From Pararhizobium mangrovi (GTDB lineage Bacteria > Pseudomonadota > Alphaproteobacteria > Rhizobiales > Rhizobiaceae), in NCBI RefSeq assembly GCF_006516965.1, contig NZ_VHLH01000033.1, positions 1-46,715 of the forward strand: a stretch of 46,715 nucleotides of DNA, written 5' to 3'. The notes below the pieces were generated by a model. That model saw nothing but the letters and a program-made list of their open reading frames with translations. It searched no databases and had not been told where the DNA came from. The position numbers and the translations under genes are program-made. This document shows, piece by piece, positions 7,670 through 17,700 of this stretch. The stretch's first letter is position 1. Each line of letters opens with the position of its first letter.

Positions 7670-8665
7670 TCAGACCTCGAGTACGATCTTGGCGGCCGCG
7701 ACCGTGCCGGCGTCGATGTCGCGGAAGGCCTGTGGGCCGTCCTTCAAGCGACGGCGCTCGGTCCACGAGATCGCTCCGAAGCGGGCCGACTCCAAACTCT
7801 GGACGGTGTCAGTGAAGTCCTTGGGCGTATAGCAGTAGGCGCCCGTTAGCGTAATCTCCTGTAGCGTGATCTTTCGAATATCGAGACCGCCCGCATCGGG
7901 CAGCAGACCGATATGGACGATCACGCCGCCGGGTCTGACCATGCGGCAGGCGGCAGCACGCGTCGCCGTGGCGCCGACGGCGTCGACGACGAGGTCGACG
8001 CTGCTGTCGGACGGACCTTCGCCGGGGGATGGGTTATAGATGTCCAGCCCGCCGATCGTGCCAAGCGTCTCGCGGCGAAGCGCGTTCGTCTCGCCGACGC
8101 TGATCTCAACGGCTGAAAACAGCCGGGCGACGAGCGCGGTAGCAAGGCCGATCGCGCCGCCGCCGAGGACCGCGACGCGAGAAGCCGCAATCGGGCCATG
8201 CAGCTTCTCCGACGCGATCCTGACCGCATGCCAGGCGACCGCGATCGGTTCGGCGAGCGCCGCCTCGCTTGCCGGCAGCCGATCGGAGATCGCCACGAGA
8301 TTGCGTTCGGGTACGCGCACATATTGCGCAAAGGCGCCGGGTCGCGGAGGCATCGATAGAATCTGGCGGGTCGGCGATAGATGTGTGCGGCCCTCGAGAG
8401 CGAAGGGGCACAGCGGGTCGACGACCAACGGATTGACGGTCACACGCTCGCCCGCCCTGGGACCATAGGCGATCGTGCCGGCCGCCTCGTGGCCGAGGAT
8501 CAGCGGTGCCGGCCGGCGAGCGTCGAGCCCATGATAGGCATGCATATCCGATCCGCAGATGCCGACGGCTTCGACCTTGACGACCACTTCGTCGTTACTC
8601 GGTCGAGGATCGGGCTCGTCGCGCAGGACGATCTGGTTCGCTCCAGTGTAGACGAGGGCCTTCAT
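7670..8665 (-). CDS. Medium-chain zinc-type alcohol dehydrogenase, HpsP-like candidate
   Basis: This NAD(P)-dependent dehydrogenase of about 331 residues keeps the catalytic zinc site (Cys38 in GICGSD, His60-Glu61 in GHEAAG, numbered from the first ATG) and a Rossmann fingerprint (VAVLGGGAIGLAT). The lobe that normally binds structural zinc with four cysteines keeps only Cys87, so that metal is probably absent. Two adjacent ATGs exist; the second (8665) is better spaced from AGGAG. It is last in the operon, after an SDR and an HpsN-like enzyme. In known DHPS clusters one SDR and one zinc dehydrogenase (HpsO, HpsP) interconvert DHPS enantiomers, the basis for the tentative role. A sugar-alcohol dehydrogenase role is the alternative. 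Confidence 0.82.
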   Translation of the reverse strand: MKALVYTGANQIVLRDEPDPRPSNDEVVVKVEAVGICGSDMHAYHGLDARRPAPLILGHEAAGTIAYGPRAGERVTVNPLVVDPLCPFALEGRTHLSPTRQILSMPPRPGAFAQYVRVPERNLVAISDRLPASEAALAEPIAVAWHAVRIASEKLHGPIAASRVAVLGGGAIGLATALVARLFSAVEISVGETNALRRETLGTIGGLDIYNPSPGEGPSDSSVDLVVDAVGATATRAAACRMVRPGGVIVHIGLLPDAGGLDIRKITLQEITLTGAYCYTPKDFTDTVQSLESARFGAISWTERRRLKDGPQAFRDIDAGTVAAAKIVLEV

Positions 8666-8674
8666 CATCGTCTC

Positions 8675-9439
8675 CTATTTGGCCGTGAAACCGCCATCGA
8701 CCGCGATCGTCTGGCCGGTGACGTAGGCCGATGCGTCGGAAGCGAGAAAGATCGTCGTGCCGTAAAGATCCTCCAGTTCTCCGTTGCGGCCGATCGCGGT
8801 CTGGGCTGCAAGACGGCCAGCGCGCTCGGCGTCCCCGAAAACCGGCGCAGTCAGCGGCGTCGGGAAGAAACCCGGTGCGATCGCATTGCAGGTCACGCCG
8901 TGGCGCGACCACTCCTCGGCGATCGCCCGCGTCAACTGCACGATGCCGCCCTTGGCCGCGCCGTACGGCGCGGAGTCCGGAAAGGCTCGGGTGCTTTGAA
9001 GTGATGCGATGTTGACGATGCGGCCACGCCCGCGCTCGGCCATCGCCGGTGCGAACGCCTGGGCGAGCAGAAACGGGGCGCGCAGGTGGATCGCCATGTG
9101 CAGGTCGAAGGCATCCGCGCTGACGGTGCTAAACGGCTGGCGCAGATTGATGCCCGCTGCATTGACGACGATGTCGACATGCCGCCCCGACAGGCGGTTG
9201 CCGAGATCGGCAGCGACATCCGGCGCGCTGAGATCGGTGGCGAGCGCATCGGCTTCACAGCCGCGCTCTCTCAGTGCCGCCGCGGCCGCGTTCAGTTCCG
9301 CCTCGCGTCGAGCGACGAGCACAAGCGAGGCGCCGGCGAGCGCCAGAGCTTCGGCCATGGCAAGACCGATGCCGCTGTTTCCGCCGGTGACGAGCGCCCG
9401 CCGGCCGGTCAGGTCGAAGAGAGCGGAGGCCGAGGACAC
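8675..9439 (-). CDS. Short-chain dehydrogenase/reductase, HpsO-like candidate
   Basis: This classical SDR of 254 residues has the cofactor motif TGGNSGIG (residues 18-25), NAAG near 93-96, and the catalytic Ser146, Tyr159 and Lys163 (YGAAK). GTG 9439 is the likely start: it lies 4 bases past the hpsN-like stop with GGAGG upstream, and longer in-frame extensions would overlap that gene with non-SDR sequence. The tail YVTGQTIAVDGGF is typical of the family. Its place between the HpsN-like enzyme and the zinc dehydrogenase suggests oxidation of the C2 hydroxyl of DHPS. It cannot be distinguished by motif from sugar-type SDRs. Confidence 0.87.
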   Translation of the reverse strand: MSSASALFDLTGRRALVTGGNSGIGLAMAEALALAGASLVLVARREAELNAAAAALRERGCEADALATDLSAPDVAADLGNRLSGRHVDIVVNAAGINLRQPFSTVSADAFDLHMAIHLRAPFLLAQAFAPAMAERGRGRIVNIASLQSTRAFPDSAPYGAAKGGIVQLTRAIAEEWSRHGVTCNAIAPGFFPTPLTAPVFGDAERAGRLAAQTAIGRNGELEDLYGTTIFLASDASAYVTGQTIAVDGGFTAK

Positions 9440-9443
9440 GCCG

Positions 9444-10760
<1,317 letters not shown>

Positions 10761-10821
10761 TCAACCCTTTGAATTGTTGGATACGAGCAGGCGAGCGACC
10801 GCCTGCCCGTCTTCGCGAGCA

Positions 10822-11877
10822 TTACTTCTTGTCGAACTCGGTAGCGAAGGAGCGCAGCTTCGGATCGGCTGCGACCATCTTCATGTATCTGTCTGTCACG
10901 TAGGACTTCGGATCGGGGTTCTCCTGAAGCGTTCCGACGCTCGCCATGAACTTTCCGATGTCGGAGAACCACCGGTCGACCTTCGACGGACCCTTCGAAG
11001 CGTCGAGCATCGCCAGCTGTTGGTCGAGGTCGAATGTCGGGCGTAGCCTGAACTCCTTGTCCATGGCTTCCGGTGTCGTCTCGAGACCGCCCTGCTTGTA
11101 GAAGGCAAGTGCCATCTTCTTGGCCTCCGCCATGTGCGATTTTGCCCACGACCAGCCGCGAAGGTAGATGGCAAGGAACTTGGCCACGTCCTCAGGATGG
11201 TTCTTCGCGTAGTCGGCGGTGACGATCAGCGCGCCCGGCACGATGGCGCCAGTATCCGCACCCGTGCATAAATATTCCGCCTTCGCACGGTTCTGCAGGG
11301 TGTAGGTATTGGGTGCCCAGACGCCCGCCACGCTGCCGTTGCCGGATGTGACGGCGGTGATGATCTGAGCCTGTCCGAGATTGACGAACTGGACGTCACT
11401 CTGCTTCAGGCCCATCTTCTCGAGGCAGTTGCGCGCCGCGTAGTCGACGGTCGAATTGGTCGTCAGCAGGATACGCTGACCTTTCAGCTTGGATGGGTCG
11501 GCCTTAAGTTCCTTGTATTCCTCCGGCGTCGCCATCAGCGCGTTGGTCTTCGATTCGTCGTTGGTGATGCCGATCGTCTCGATCTTGAAGCGGACGGCAC
11601 CGAGCACGGCCGGGACCGAGCCGGTGCCGCCGACGTCCCAGGAGCCGGATGCGCCGGCCGCAATCTGCGGGGCGCCGGAGGGGAAGGTCGAGAACTTCGG
11701 TGTCAGTCCGACTTTCTTCCACCAGCCGTTCTGGGTCGCGTAGTAGAAGGGCAGGGCCCAGTAGAGCGATGGTTGATAGCTGACGCCGATGTCGTCCGCC
11801 CGAGCGGCGATCGAGGACACCGTCGTCGCCGCGAGACCGGCGGCGAATGTCACTGCCAGAAGTTTCAAGCCTTTCAT
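10822..11877 (-). CDS. ABC transporter substrate-binding protein, NitT/TauT (SsuA/TauA-like) family
   Basis: This is a periplasmic receptor of 351 residues with a cleavable signal peptide (MKGLKLLAVTFAAGLAATTV, ending ARA-DD). The mature start GVSYQPSLYWALPFYYATQNGWW matches the aliphatic-sulfonate/nitrate-type binding proteins, followed by the GGTGSVPAVLGA segment. The second of two adjacent ATGs (11877) has better spacing from GGGAGG. It follows the ATPase gene by about 100 bases and precedes hpsN by 64 bases, all on the minus strand. The ligand is inferred to be DHPS or a related C3 sulfonate. Confidence 0.88.
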   Translation of the reverse strand: MKGLKLLAVTFAAGLAATTVSSIAARADDIGVSYQPSLYWALPFYYATQNGWWKKVGLTPKFSTFPSGAPQIAAGASGSWDVGGTGSVPAVLGAVRFKIETIGITNDESKTNALMATPEEYKELKADPSKLKGQRILLTTNSTVDYAARNCLEKMGLKQSDVQFVNLGQAQIITAVTSGNGSVAGVWAPNTYTLQNRAKAEYLCTGADTGAIVPGALIVTADYAKNHPEDVAKFLAIYLRGWSWAKSHMAEAKKMALAFYKQGGLETTPEAMDKEFRLRPTFDLDQQLAMLDASKGPSKVDRWFSDIGKFMASVGTLQENPDPKSYVTDRYMKMVAADPKLRSFATEFDKK

Positions 11878-11979
11878 CATTACCTCCCTTTGAACCGATG
11901 GTTTCCTGCCTGGCGGCGGGAAACCGCATGGGCCGGACGAGCAACTGTGGCGTCGCACCGGCGTCTCACATCGCGGTGG

Positions 11980-12777
11980 CTAGCCATCCACGGCGACCTT
12001 TTCCTCGCGCAACGACTTCCAGATCCGCGTGCGCAAATGGACGAATGATTCGAGGTCCATGACATCCTCGATCTTCTCGAAGCCGTCCCAGTCCTCCGAG
12101 GTGCGGACCGTCTTGACGTCGATGACCTCCTTGATCGTGCCCGGACGCCGGCTCATGATCGCGACCCTGTCCGCAAGGTAGACCGCTTCCTCGACAGCAT
12201 GCGTGATGAAGAGCACCGTGCGCGGGTTGATGCGGGCGAGGCGGACGAGTTCCTCCTGCATGACGACGCGGGTCTGCGCATCGAGCGCGCCGAATGGCTC
12301 GTCCATCAGGAGCACGTCGGGGTCGAGCACGTAGGCGCGTGCGATCGCCACGCGTTGCTGCATGCCGCCCGACAGTTGATGCGGGTAGGCATCTCGGTGG
12401 CTTTCGAGCGTCATCAGCTTCAAGACGTCGTCGACAAGCTCGTTGCGCTCGTCCCTCGGAGTCCTCTTGTTGCGAAGGCCGAACTCGATGTTCTGGCGCA
12501 CCGTCTTCCAGGGGAAGAGAGCGAATTGCTGGAAAACGACGGCGCGATCGGATCCCGGCGCCTTCACCACGCGGTCGTTGACGAGAACCCGGCCGCTGGA
12601 GACGCTCTCGAATCCTGCGACCATGCGCAGGCAGGTCGTCTTGCCGCAGCCGGACGGTCCGACGATGGCGACGAATTCGCGCTCACGGATATCGAGGTCG
12701 ACCGCTTCGAGCGCCGCGAAACCCGAGTTCGCGCGGCCGAAGACTTTGCCGACATTATCGAAGCGAATTGCTCCCAA
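11980..12777 (-). CDS. ABC transporter ATP-binding protein, NitT/TauT (SsuB/TauB-like) family
   Basis: This 265-residue cytoplasmic ATPase has Walker A (GPSGCGKTT, residues 40-48), the Q-loop QQFALFPW, the signature LSGGMQQR, and Walker B plus D-loop (LLMDEPFGALD). The start is a TTG at 12777, preceded by GGAGGAAGAG and 12 bases past the upstream permease stop. No ATG lies nearby in frame. It powers the importer formed with the two adjacent permeases and the binding protein. Confidence 0.93.
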   Translation of the reverse strand: MGAIRFDNVGKVFGRANSGFAALEAVDLDIREREFVAIVGPSGCGKTTCLRMVAGFESVSSGRVLVNDRVVKAPGSDRAVVFQQFALFPWKTVRQNIEFGLRNKRTPRDERNELVDDVLKLMTLESHRDAYPHQLSGGMQQRVAIARAYVLDPDVLLMDEPFGALDAQTRVVMQEELVRLARINPRTVLFITHAVEEAVYLADRVAIMSRRPGTIKEVIDVKTVRTSEDWDGFEKIEDVMDLESFVHLRTRIWKSLREEKVAVDG

Positions 12778-12789
12778 ACTCTTCCTCCC

Positions 12790-13578
12790 TCAAGCGTTCA
12801 AGCCGCGGCGGCGGCGGATCGCGGCTTCTCCCCACCGCAAAATGATGTCGATCAGTAAGCCGACGATGCCAATTGCGACCATGCCCGACATCACGGTCGA
12901 GGTCGCGACGTTGGCCTGCGCCTGGACCATCATGAAGCCGACGCCCGTCGAGGCGACGATCAGCTCGGCGCCGACCAGCGACTGCCAGCCGAGGCCGGCA
13001 GCGACGCGAAGTCCCGCGACGATGGACGGCACCGACGCCGGCAACAGGATGTTCGTCATCATCCGCATATCGCTCGTTCCCAGCATCTCGGCTGCCTCGA
13101 TCAGCCGGGGATCGACTTGTCTGGCGCCACGATAGGCATTGATGACGCAGGGCGGGAATGCGCCAGCGAATATGATCATGATAGGGCCGCCGATGCCGGT
13201 GCCGAACCACAGGGCGGCGAACGGTACCCAGGCGATCGGTGCGATGAAGCGCAGGCCGTCGAAGATCGGGCCGGCGATCTCGTCGACGATGCGGAACCAG
13301 CCCATCAGGAGGCCGAGGGGGATACCGATCAGAGCTGCCAGTGCGAAACCGGAGATGAAGCGGGTGAAGCTGTAGGCGATATGGGCGGGCAACGTCGCGC
13401 CTGCGAAACGATTGGTCGTCAGTGTGGCGACCCGCTCTGCGACGGTGATCGGGCTCGGTAGGAACTGGACGGGAACGAGGCCCGTCGTGGGCAGGACGAA
13501 CCACACGCCGAAGAAGACGACGAGACCGGCGAAACCGTAAAGCAGGGTCGACGTCAGGTAGAGCGGGCGTTCCTCCAT
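12790..13578 (-). CDS. ABC transporter permease, NitT/TauT family (second)
   Basis: This permease of 262 residues has about six hydrophobic segments and an EAA loop (EAAEMLGTSDMRMM) that contacts the ATPase. The ATG at 13578 is chosen because it lies immediately after the first permease's TAG stop; the frame remains open upstream only because it overlaps that gene. The two permeases are homologous but distinct, so the importer probably uses a heterodimer, whereas most SsuC/TauC transporters have a single permease gene. Confidence 0.9.
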   Translation of the reverse strand: MEERPLYLTSTLLYGFAGLVVFFGVWFVLPTTGLVPVQFLPSPITVAERVATLTTNRFAGATLPAHIAYSFTRFISGFALAALIGIPLGLLMGWFRIVDEIAGPIFDGLRFIAPIAWVPFAALWFGTGIGGPIMIIFAGAFPPCVINAYRGARQVDPRLIEAAEMLGTSDMRMMTNILLPASVPSIVAGLRVAAGLGWQSLVGAELIVASTGVGFMMVQAQANVATSTVMSGMVAIGIVGLLIDIILRWGEAAIRRRRGLNA

Positions 13579-13580
13579 GC

Positions 13581-14357
13581 CTAGGCCCGCCCTTGGACCG
13601 ACCAGGCAAGGACGCGCCTTTCGACGAGTCCGAGCACGTAGGTCGTGAACCAGCCGAGCACGCCGACCGTTAGCATTCCGACGAGGATCATGGCGGGAAA
13701 TATGTCCTGCTGGGCAACGTTGAGCACGAAGCCGACGCCGACCAGTGCGCCGACCAGTTCGGCGGCGACGAGGGTCGTCCACGAGGCTTGCAGGGACAGC
13801 CGCAGGCCGGTGAAGATCATCGGCATGGCGGCCGGCACGATCACTTCCATGACGAGGCGGTGCGGCGGAGTGCCCATCATCCGGGCTGCCTCGATCATCG
13901 AGCGATCGATGTTGCGTACGCCGGCATGGGCGTTGATGACGGAAGGGACGAAGGCAGCGAACCAGATCACCATGACCTTGGCGGCGTCGCCGAGACCGAG
14001 CCAGAGGATCGCAAGCGGGATCCATGCGAGCGGCGGGATCGGCCGGATCAGCATGAAGACCGGATTGATCAGCGCCTCGGCCCGACGGTTCCAGCCCATC
14101 AACAGGCCGAGCGGGATACCCGTCGCTACGGCAACAAGAAAGCTGATGACGATCAGCCGCAGGCTGTGCAGAGCATGTGCGTGCAAGCGGCTGCCGGCAA
14201 AGCCGCGCAGTTCGATCTGCTTCAGCGCGTCCCAGAATTCGCCCGGCGTCGGGAAGCGTCCGATGGGAATGATGCCGAACCATCGGGTCAGCGCAAACCA
14301 CAGAAGGACTACGCCAGCGATAGCGCCGAGCCCGACCATGGCCTTCCGGTTACGCAC
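13581..14357 (-). CDS. ABC transporter permease, NitT/TauT family (first)
   Basis: This permease of 258 residues is first in the minus-strand operon. It has an N-terminal anchor (GLGAIAGVVLLWFAL), a GIPLGLLMGW segment and the EAA loop (EAARMMGTPPHRLV). The start is GTG 14357, 7 bases after a GGGAGG Shine-Dalgarno; an in-frame TTG upstream would place that site inside the gene. It faces a divergent LacI regulator across a 171-base gap with palindromes. Confidence 0.9.
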   Translation of the reverse strand: MRNRKAMVGLGAIAGVVLLWFALTRWFGIIPIGRFPTPGEFWDALKQIELRGFAGSRLHAHALHSLRLIVISFLVAVATGIPLGLLMGWNRRAEALINPVFMLIRPIPPLAWIPLAILWLGLGDAAKVMVIWFAAFVPSVINAHAGVRNIDRSMIEAARMMGTPPHRLVMEVIVPAAMPMIFTGLRLSLQASWTTLVAAELVGALVGVGFVLNVAQQDIFPAMILVGMLTVGVLGWFTTYVLGLVERRVLAWSVQGRA

Positions 14358-14388
14358 CTGCTTTCCTCCCGCCAACAATTCTTTTCAT

Positions 14389-14403
14389 TATTTTCAGAAA
14401 ATA
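14389..14403. promoter_or_regulatory. AT-rich palindrome, candidate LacI-family operator
   Basis: TATTTTC and GAAAATA form perfect 7-base arms around one A in the gap between the importer operon and the lacI-type gene, in locally AT-rich DNA that stands out from the roughly 63 percent GC background. A further TGAAA-N4-TTTCA pair near 14506-14519 shares the GAAA/TTTC theme. Either could be the regulator's site or promoter DNA. Confidence 0.45.
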
Positions 14404-14528
14404 TTTCATAAATTTCAATGGGCGTCAATCGCCAGATATCGAAGCTTCCTTTCCGCAGCGCATCGGCCGGTTGTGTCGGGACTGGATGCTTCGTAAATAG
14501 ATGAAAAATCTTTCAGCAGGATGCCTTC

Positions 14529-15536
14529 ATGGCCCGCGCAAGCCGACCCCGATTGATCGACGTCGCCCGCGACTCACGTGTATCGCCGGCGACTGTTTCC
14601 CGTGCTTTGGCGCAGCCTGACCTCGTCAAGTCCGGAACCCGCGAACGCGTTCTGGCGAGCGCGGCGAAGCTCGGCTACGCAGCCGCGCCCTCCGCCTCGG
14701 TCCCAAGGCTGCGTGCTCCGACCTTCGGTGCCGTCGTTCCGACACTCGACAACGCGACCTTCTCGCATGCGCTCGAAGCCATGCAGGCACGGCTGGCGCG
14801 ATCGGCCTGCCAGTTGCTCGTGGCGACGACAGGCTACAGTCCCGCGGCCGAAACGGAGGCAATCCGCTCGTTCCTTTCGCGTGGTGTCGACGGATTGATG
14901 CTGGTCGGCGCATCCCGATCGCCGGAGGCGATCGATTTGCTCGAGGCAGCACGAATTCCGATCGTGCTGACATGGGTCGCCGACGATCGTTTCGACGCCG
15001 TCGCGATCGACAACCAGGCAGCGGGTCGTCTCGCGGCGCGTCATCTCGCTGAACTGGGGCACGAACGCATCGGCGTCGTGACAGGCCGACTGAACGCCAA
15101 CGACCGACAGCAACTGCGCATCGACGGCATCCGTGCGGAACTCGCGGATGCCGGCCTTGCCCTTCCCGACTGGCGCATCAGCCAGCAGCCTTACACGCTC
15201 GCTGGTGGAAGGGCAGGCTGTACAACCCTTCTGTCGCTTGCCTATCCGCCGACTGCCATCATCTGTGGCATCGATATCCAAGCCTTCGGTTGCATCGTCG
15301 AAGCCCACGTTCGAGGTATATCGATTCCCGGTCGGTTGTCCCTGGTCGGCATCGACGACCTGGAGATGTCGGCGCATATGTCACCCGCGCTGACGACGGT
15401 CCACGTGGCGACGACTGTCATCGGCGAGCGCACCGCCGACAAACTGGTAGCCAGGATCGAGGGCCAGTCCGTCGAACGTTGCACAGAATTGCCGATCGAA
15501 CTCGTCGTACGTCAGTCTACGGGCCGACCGGCCTGA
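14529..15536 (+). CDS. LacI family transcriptional regulator
   Basis: The 335-residue protein has the LacI headpiece (LIDVARDSRVSPATVSRAL, residues 9-27, then a hinge ending KLGY) and a periplasmic-binding-like effector domain (DNQAAGRLAARHLAELGHERIGVV, later GIDDLEMSAHMSPALTTV). The start ATG has a modest AGGA site. It is divergent from the seven-gene importer/dehydrogenase operon and is the obvious candidate to control it, with DHPS or an oxidation intermediate as possible inducer. Typical LacI length and no broken motifs. Confidence 0.92.
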   Translation: MARASRPRLIDVARDSRVSPATVSRALAQPDLVKSGTRERVLASAAKLGYAAAPSASVPRLRAPTFGAVVPTLDNATFSHALEAMQARLARSACQLLVATTGYSPAAETEAIRSFLSRGVDGLMLVGASRSPEAIDLLEAARIPIVLTWVADDRFDAVAIDNQAAGRLAARHLAELGHERIGVVTGRLNANDRQQLRIDGIRAELADAGLALPDWRISQQPYTLAGGRAGCTTLLSLAYPPTAIICGIDIQAFGCIVEAHVRGISIPGRLSLVGIDDLEMSAHMSPALTTVHVATTVIGERTADKLVARIEGQSVERCTELPIELVVRQSTGRPA

Positions 15537-15661
15537 TGCCCGGCAATGGTTGGTGGGAGCACCTCTCGGAAATCCTCCGAAGCCGCGCACGTAAACGGTC
15601 GATCGTCGGCTATTGAAGCTTTTCATTCTTGTTGATCCGTTCGGCCAGGATGGTGGAGAGG

Positions 15662-15895
15662 AATGCTAAGAACGCACTTTTCAACATGCCGAAGGGTGTC
15701 GTCGAACTGACCGACAATGGCTTCGTGCCGACCGGCGCCGAGATCGGCGCGCCGAGCCCCTGTGCGACCTAGGCTCCGGGCATGTACGCCGTCGGCGACG
15801 TTAGGCTCGGTTGTCATCCGTCACGTCTGGAACTTAGTGAACGAGGGGTTGCGGCCGCAAGCGATGTGTGCCGGATCGTGTGGCGTCGACATTAG
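15662..15895 (+). pseudogene. C-terminal remnant of a thioredoxin-reductase-like flavoprotein
   Basis: The frame reads LFNMPKGVVELTDNGFVPTG, then, past a TAG at 15770-15772, APGMYAVGDVRLG. The pair 'xxGFxxTG...PGxxAxGDVR' is the C-terminal FAD-binding signature of thioredoxin reductases and relatives. The N-terminal two thirds are missing, there is an internal stop, and after GDVRLG the sequence departs from the family. It runs into the 3' end of the monooxygenase gene. The 355-base gap 15537-15891 contains nothing else I can name. Confidence 0.55.
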
Positions 15896-17460
15896 GCTCG
15901 GTCGGTCTGATCCACGGGATCCCGGATCTCGCGGCCAGAAAGGCGCACGCAGATCCGGTCGAGATAGCGTTCGACTGCGATGCAGTCCTGACCGGACGAC
16001 GCGTAGCCGACGTGCCCGTCCGGTCGGACGACATAGACGGCATCCTTTTTGAAGCCGGCTTTTTCGACGGGAGCCGACCATTCGAACGCCTTCAGGCCCA
16101 GCGTCAGATCTGCGATCCCTGCCGCGAATGCCGGCTCGGCTTTGCCGTAGACATGCACGCGCCAGCTTTTCCCGTCGAATTCGCTGAAATTATCCGCGTC
16201 GTCGCCGGCCCATGGCAGGCGGTCGCCGGCAGCGACTTTGCCCGCCTTTCCCTCGCTTAGCGGGGTGTCCCCGTACCGGATCCGGATCTGCGAAACCGTC
16301 CGGAAGGCGGCCCTTCGCGTGACGGCGAAGCGCGCCGCCGTGTTTCCGGTAAGCGGCGCGACGAAGCGACGGACGATCTTTCCCGCGATCCCGCCGGCGA
16401 TCATCCGGGTGAAGACGCGATCCGTCGTTGCGACCAGGGAGCGTGCGAAGGCGATGCGCTCCGGCTCGTAGCTGTCGAGGAGGCCGGTATCGGCGTTGCC
16501 GACCGCGACCGCACCGAGCTTCCAGCCGAGATTGACGGCGTCGCCGATCCCCGTGTTCATCCCCTGACCGCCGACCGGGCTGTGGACGTGACCTGCATCG
16601 CCGAGCAGGAACACCCTGCCAATATGAAACCGATCGGCGACGCGATGGTGGACGCGGTAGCGCGAAAACCAGTTCACTTCCGCAACCTTCGCGCCAATCA
16701 GGTCTTCGACGTCCTCCTTCAGGTCGTCGAAGGTAAGGTCCGTCTTGCCTGCCAGTTCCGGCGGCACCAAGCCGATGAGACGGTGCATGCCGGTGGCGCG
16801 GACGGGCATTCGAAGCGCGAGGAGCCGTTTGCCGAGGTTCATGTGGAAGTCGTCGTCCGGTCTGCCCGCGAGCCGGACATCCGCGACGTAGAAGGGCTGA
16901 TCGTACGTGCCGCCGGCAAAGCCGATGCCGAGACCCTGGCGCACGGCACTGTGCGCACCGTCGCAGCCGCAGACATAGGCGAATGCCGCCTCGTGCTCGC
17001 CGCCGTCCGGATGACGGATCGTCGCCAGGATCGCATCGTCGGTCTGACGGAACCGCACGAGCTTCGTGCTGCGCTCGACCCGCCCGCCGAGTTTTGCCAG
17101 CTGGCGATCGAGCAGCCGTTCGTGCAGGTCCTGCGGATAGGTCAGGATGAAGGGGTAGGGGCTGAGGCCCCTGCCGAGTTCACCGAGGCCGACCGTCATG
17201 ACCTCGCGGCTCCTGCCTGAAGCGCTGCGCTCGTGCAGGTGAATGGTCTCGGTCGCGATCCCTTCGGCGACGACATCCGCGGCGAAGCCGAAATGCCGGT
17301 AGAACTCGAGCGTCCGCGCATGCACGACCGTGGCGCGCGAACGGGTCCCCGGACCGGCATTCTCGTCGATCAGCCGGAAGCTGGCACCCTGCCGGGCCAG
17401 GCTGATGGCGAGAACGAGGCCGGTGGGACCTGCGCCGACGATAAGGACTTCGGCCGCCAT
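15892..17460 (-). CDS. FAD-dependent aromatic-type monooxygenase (PheA/TfdB, class A)
   Basis: This 522-residue flavoprotein hydroxylase has the N-terminal dinucleotide motif GAGPTG (residues 9-14), the CDGAHSAVRQGLGI stretch that carries the DG motif, and the GDAGHVHSPVGGQGMNTG motif that binds the FAD ribityl chain. The C-terminal region is the thioredoxin-like extension common in phenol-hydroxylase relatives. ATG 17460 directly precedes the FAD motif and has AGGCGG upstream; a longer frame to 17532 adds unconserved sequence. It is monocistronic, facing decayed genes on both sides. The substrate is unknown; a phenol or polycyclic aromatic is likely from the family. Confidence 0.88.
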   Translation of the reverse strand: MAAEVLIVGAGPTGLVLAISLARQGASFRLIDENAGPGTRSRATVVHARTLEFYRHFGFAADVVAEGIATETIHLHERSASGRSREVMTVGLGELGRGLSPYPFILTYPQDLHERLLDRQLAKLGGRVERSTKLVRFRQTDDAILATIRHPDGGEHEAAFAYVCGCDGAHSAVRQGLGIGFAGGTYDQPFYVADVRLAGRPDDDFHMNLGKRLLALRMPVRATGMHRLIGLVPPELAGKTDLTFDDLKEDVEDLIGAKVAEVNWFSRYRVHHRVADRFHIGRVFLLGDAGHVHSPVGGQGMNTGIGDAVNLGWKLGAVAVGNADTGLLDSYEPERIAFARSLVATTDRVFTRMIAGGIAGKIVRRFVAPLTGNTAARFAVTRRAAFRTVSQIRIRYGDTPLSEGKAGKVAAGDRLPWAGDDADNFSEFDGKSWRVHVYGKAEPAFAAGIADLTLGLKAFEWSAPVEKAGFKKDAVYVVRPDGHVGYASSGQDCIAVERYLDRICVRLSGREIRDPVDQTDRA

Positions 17461-17553
17461 GACGACCCGCCTGCAGCTTCCGAATGACGTTTGGCTATCA
17501 TCCATACCACGAAACAAGATGCGGCGCTGCAACTTCGTCTTGCCGATCGATCT

Positions 17554-17569
17554 ATAGCCTATCGGCTAT
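17554..17569. promoter_or_regulatory. ATAGCC-TATC-GGCTAT palindrome upstream of the monooxygenase
   Basis: Perfect 6-base arms around TATC lie about 95 bases upstream of the monooxygenase start. The layout resembles operators of TetR-type repressors, but no such regulator gene is in the window. It overlaps the start of the MFS remnant. Confidence 0.35.
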
Positions 17570-17700
17570 GCATCGTGCCGCTGACGGCGAGCGTGATGGC
17601 GTCCGTCGACGCCGACCATGTCGGTACGGCGGCCGGGCTGAACAGCGCAGTGGCGCGGATCGGTGGCTTGGTCGCGACGGCACCGCTCGGCTTCGTCTTT
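17566..17700 (+). pseudogene. Fragment of an MFS (DHA2-like) transporter
   Basis: Reading from 17566 gives IVPLTASVMASVDADHVGTA followed by NSAVARIGGLVATAPLGFVF. This matches the late transmembrane region of drug/H+ antiporter family transporters, where 'PL..AVM..V...H.GTA.G.N.A..R..GL.A.A.LG' is typical. Only about 45 residues are recognisable; flanking sequence on both sides loses similarity and has no start or ribosome-binding site. It is a relic of a lost efflux gene. Confidence 0.55.
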
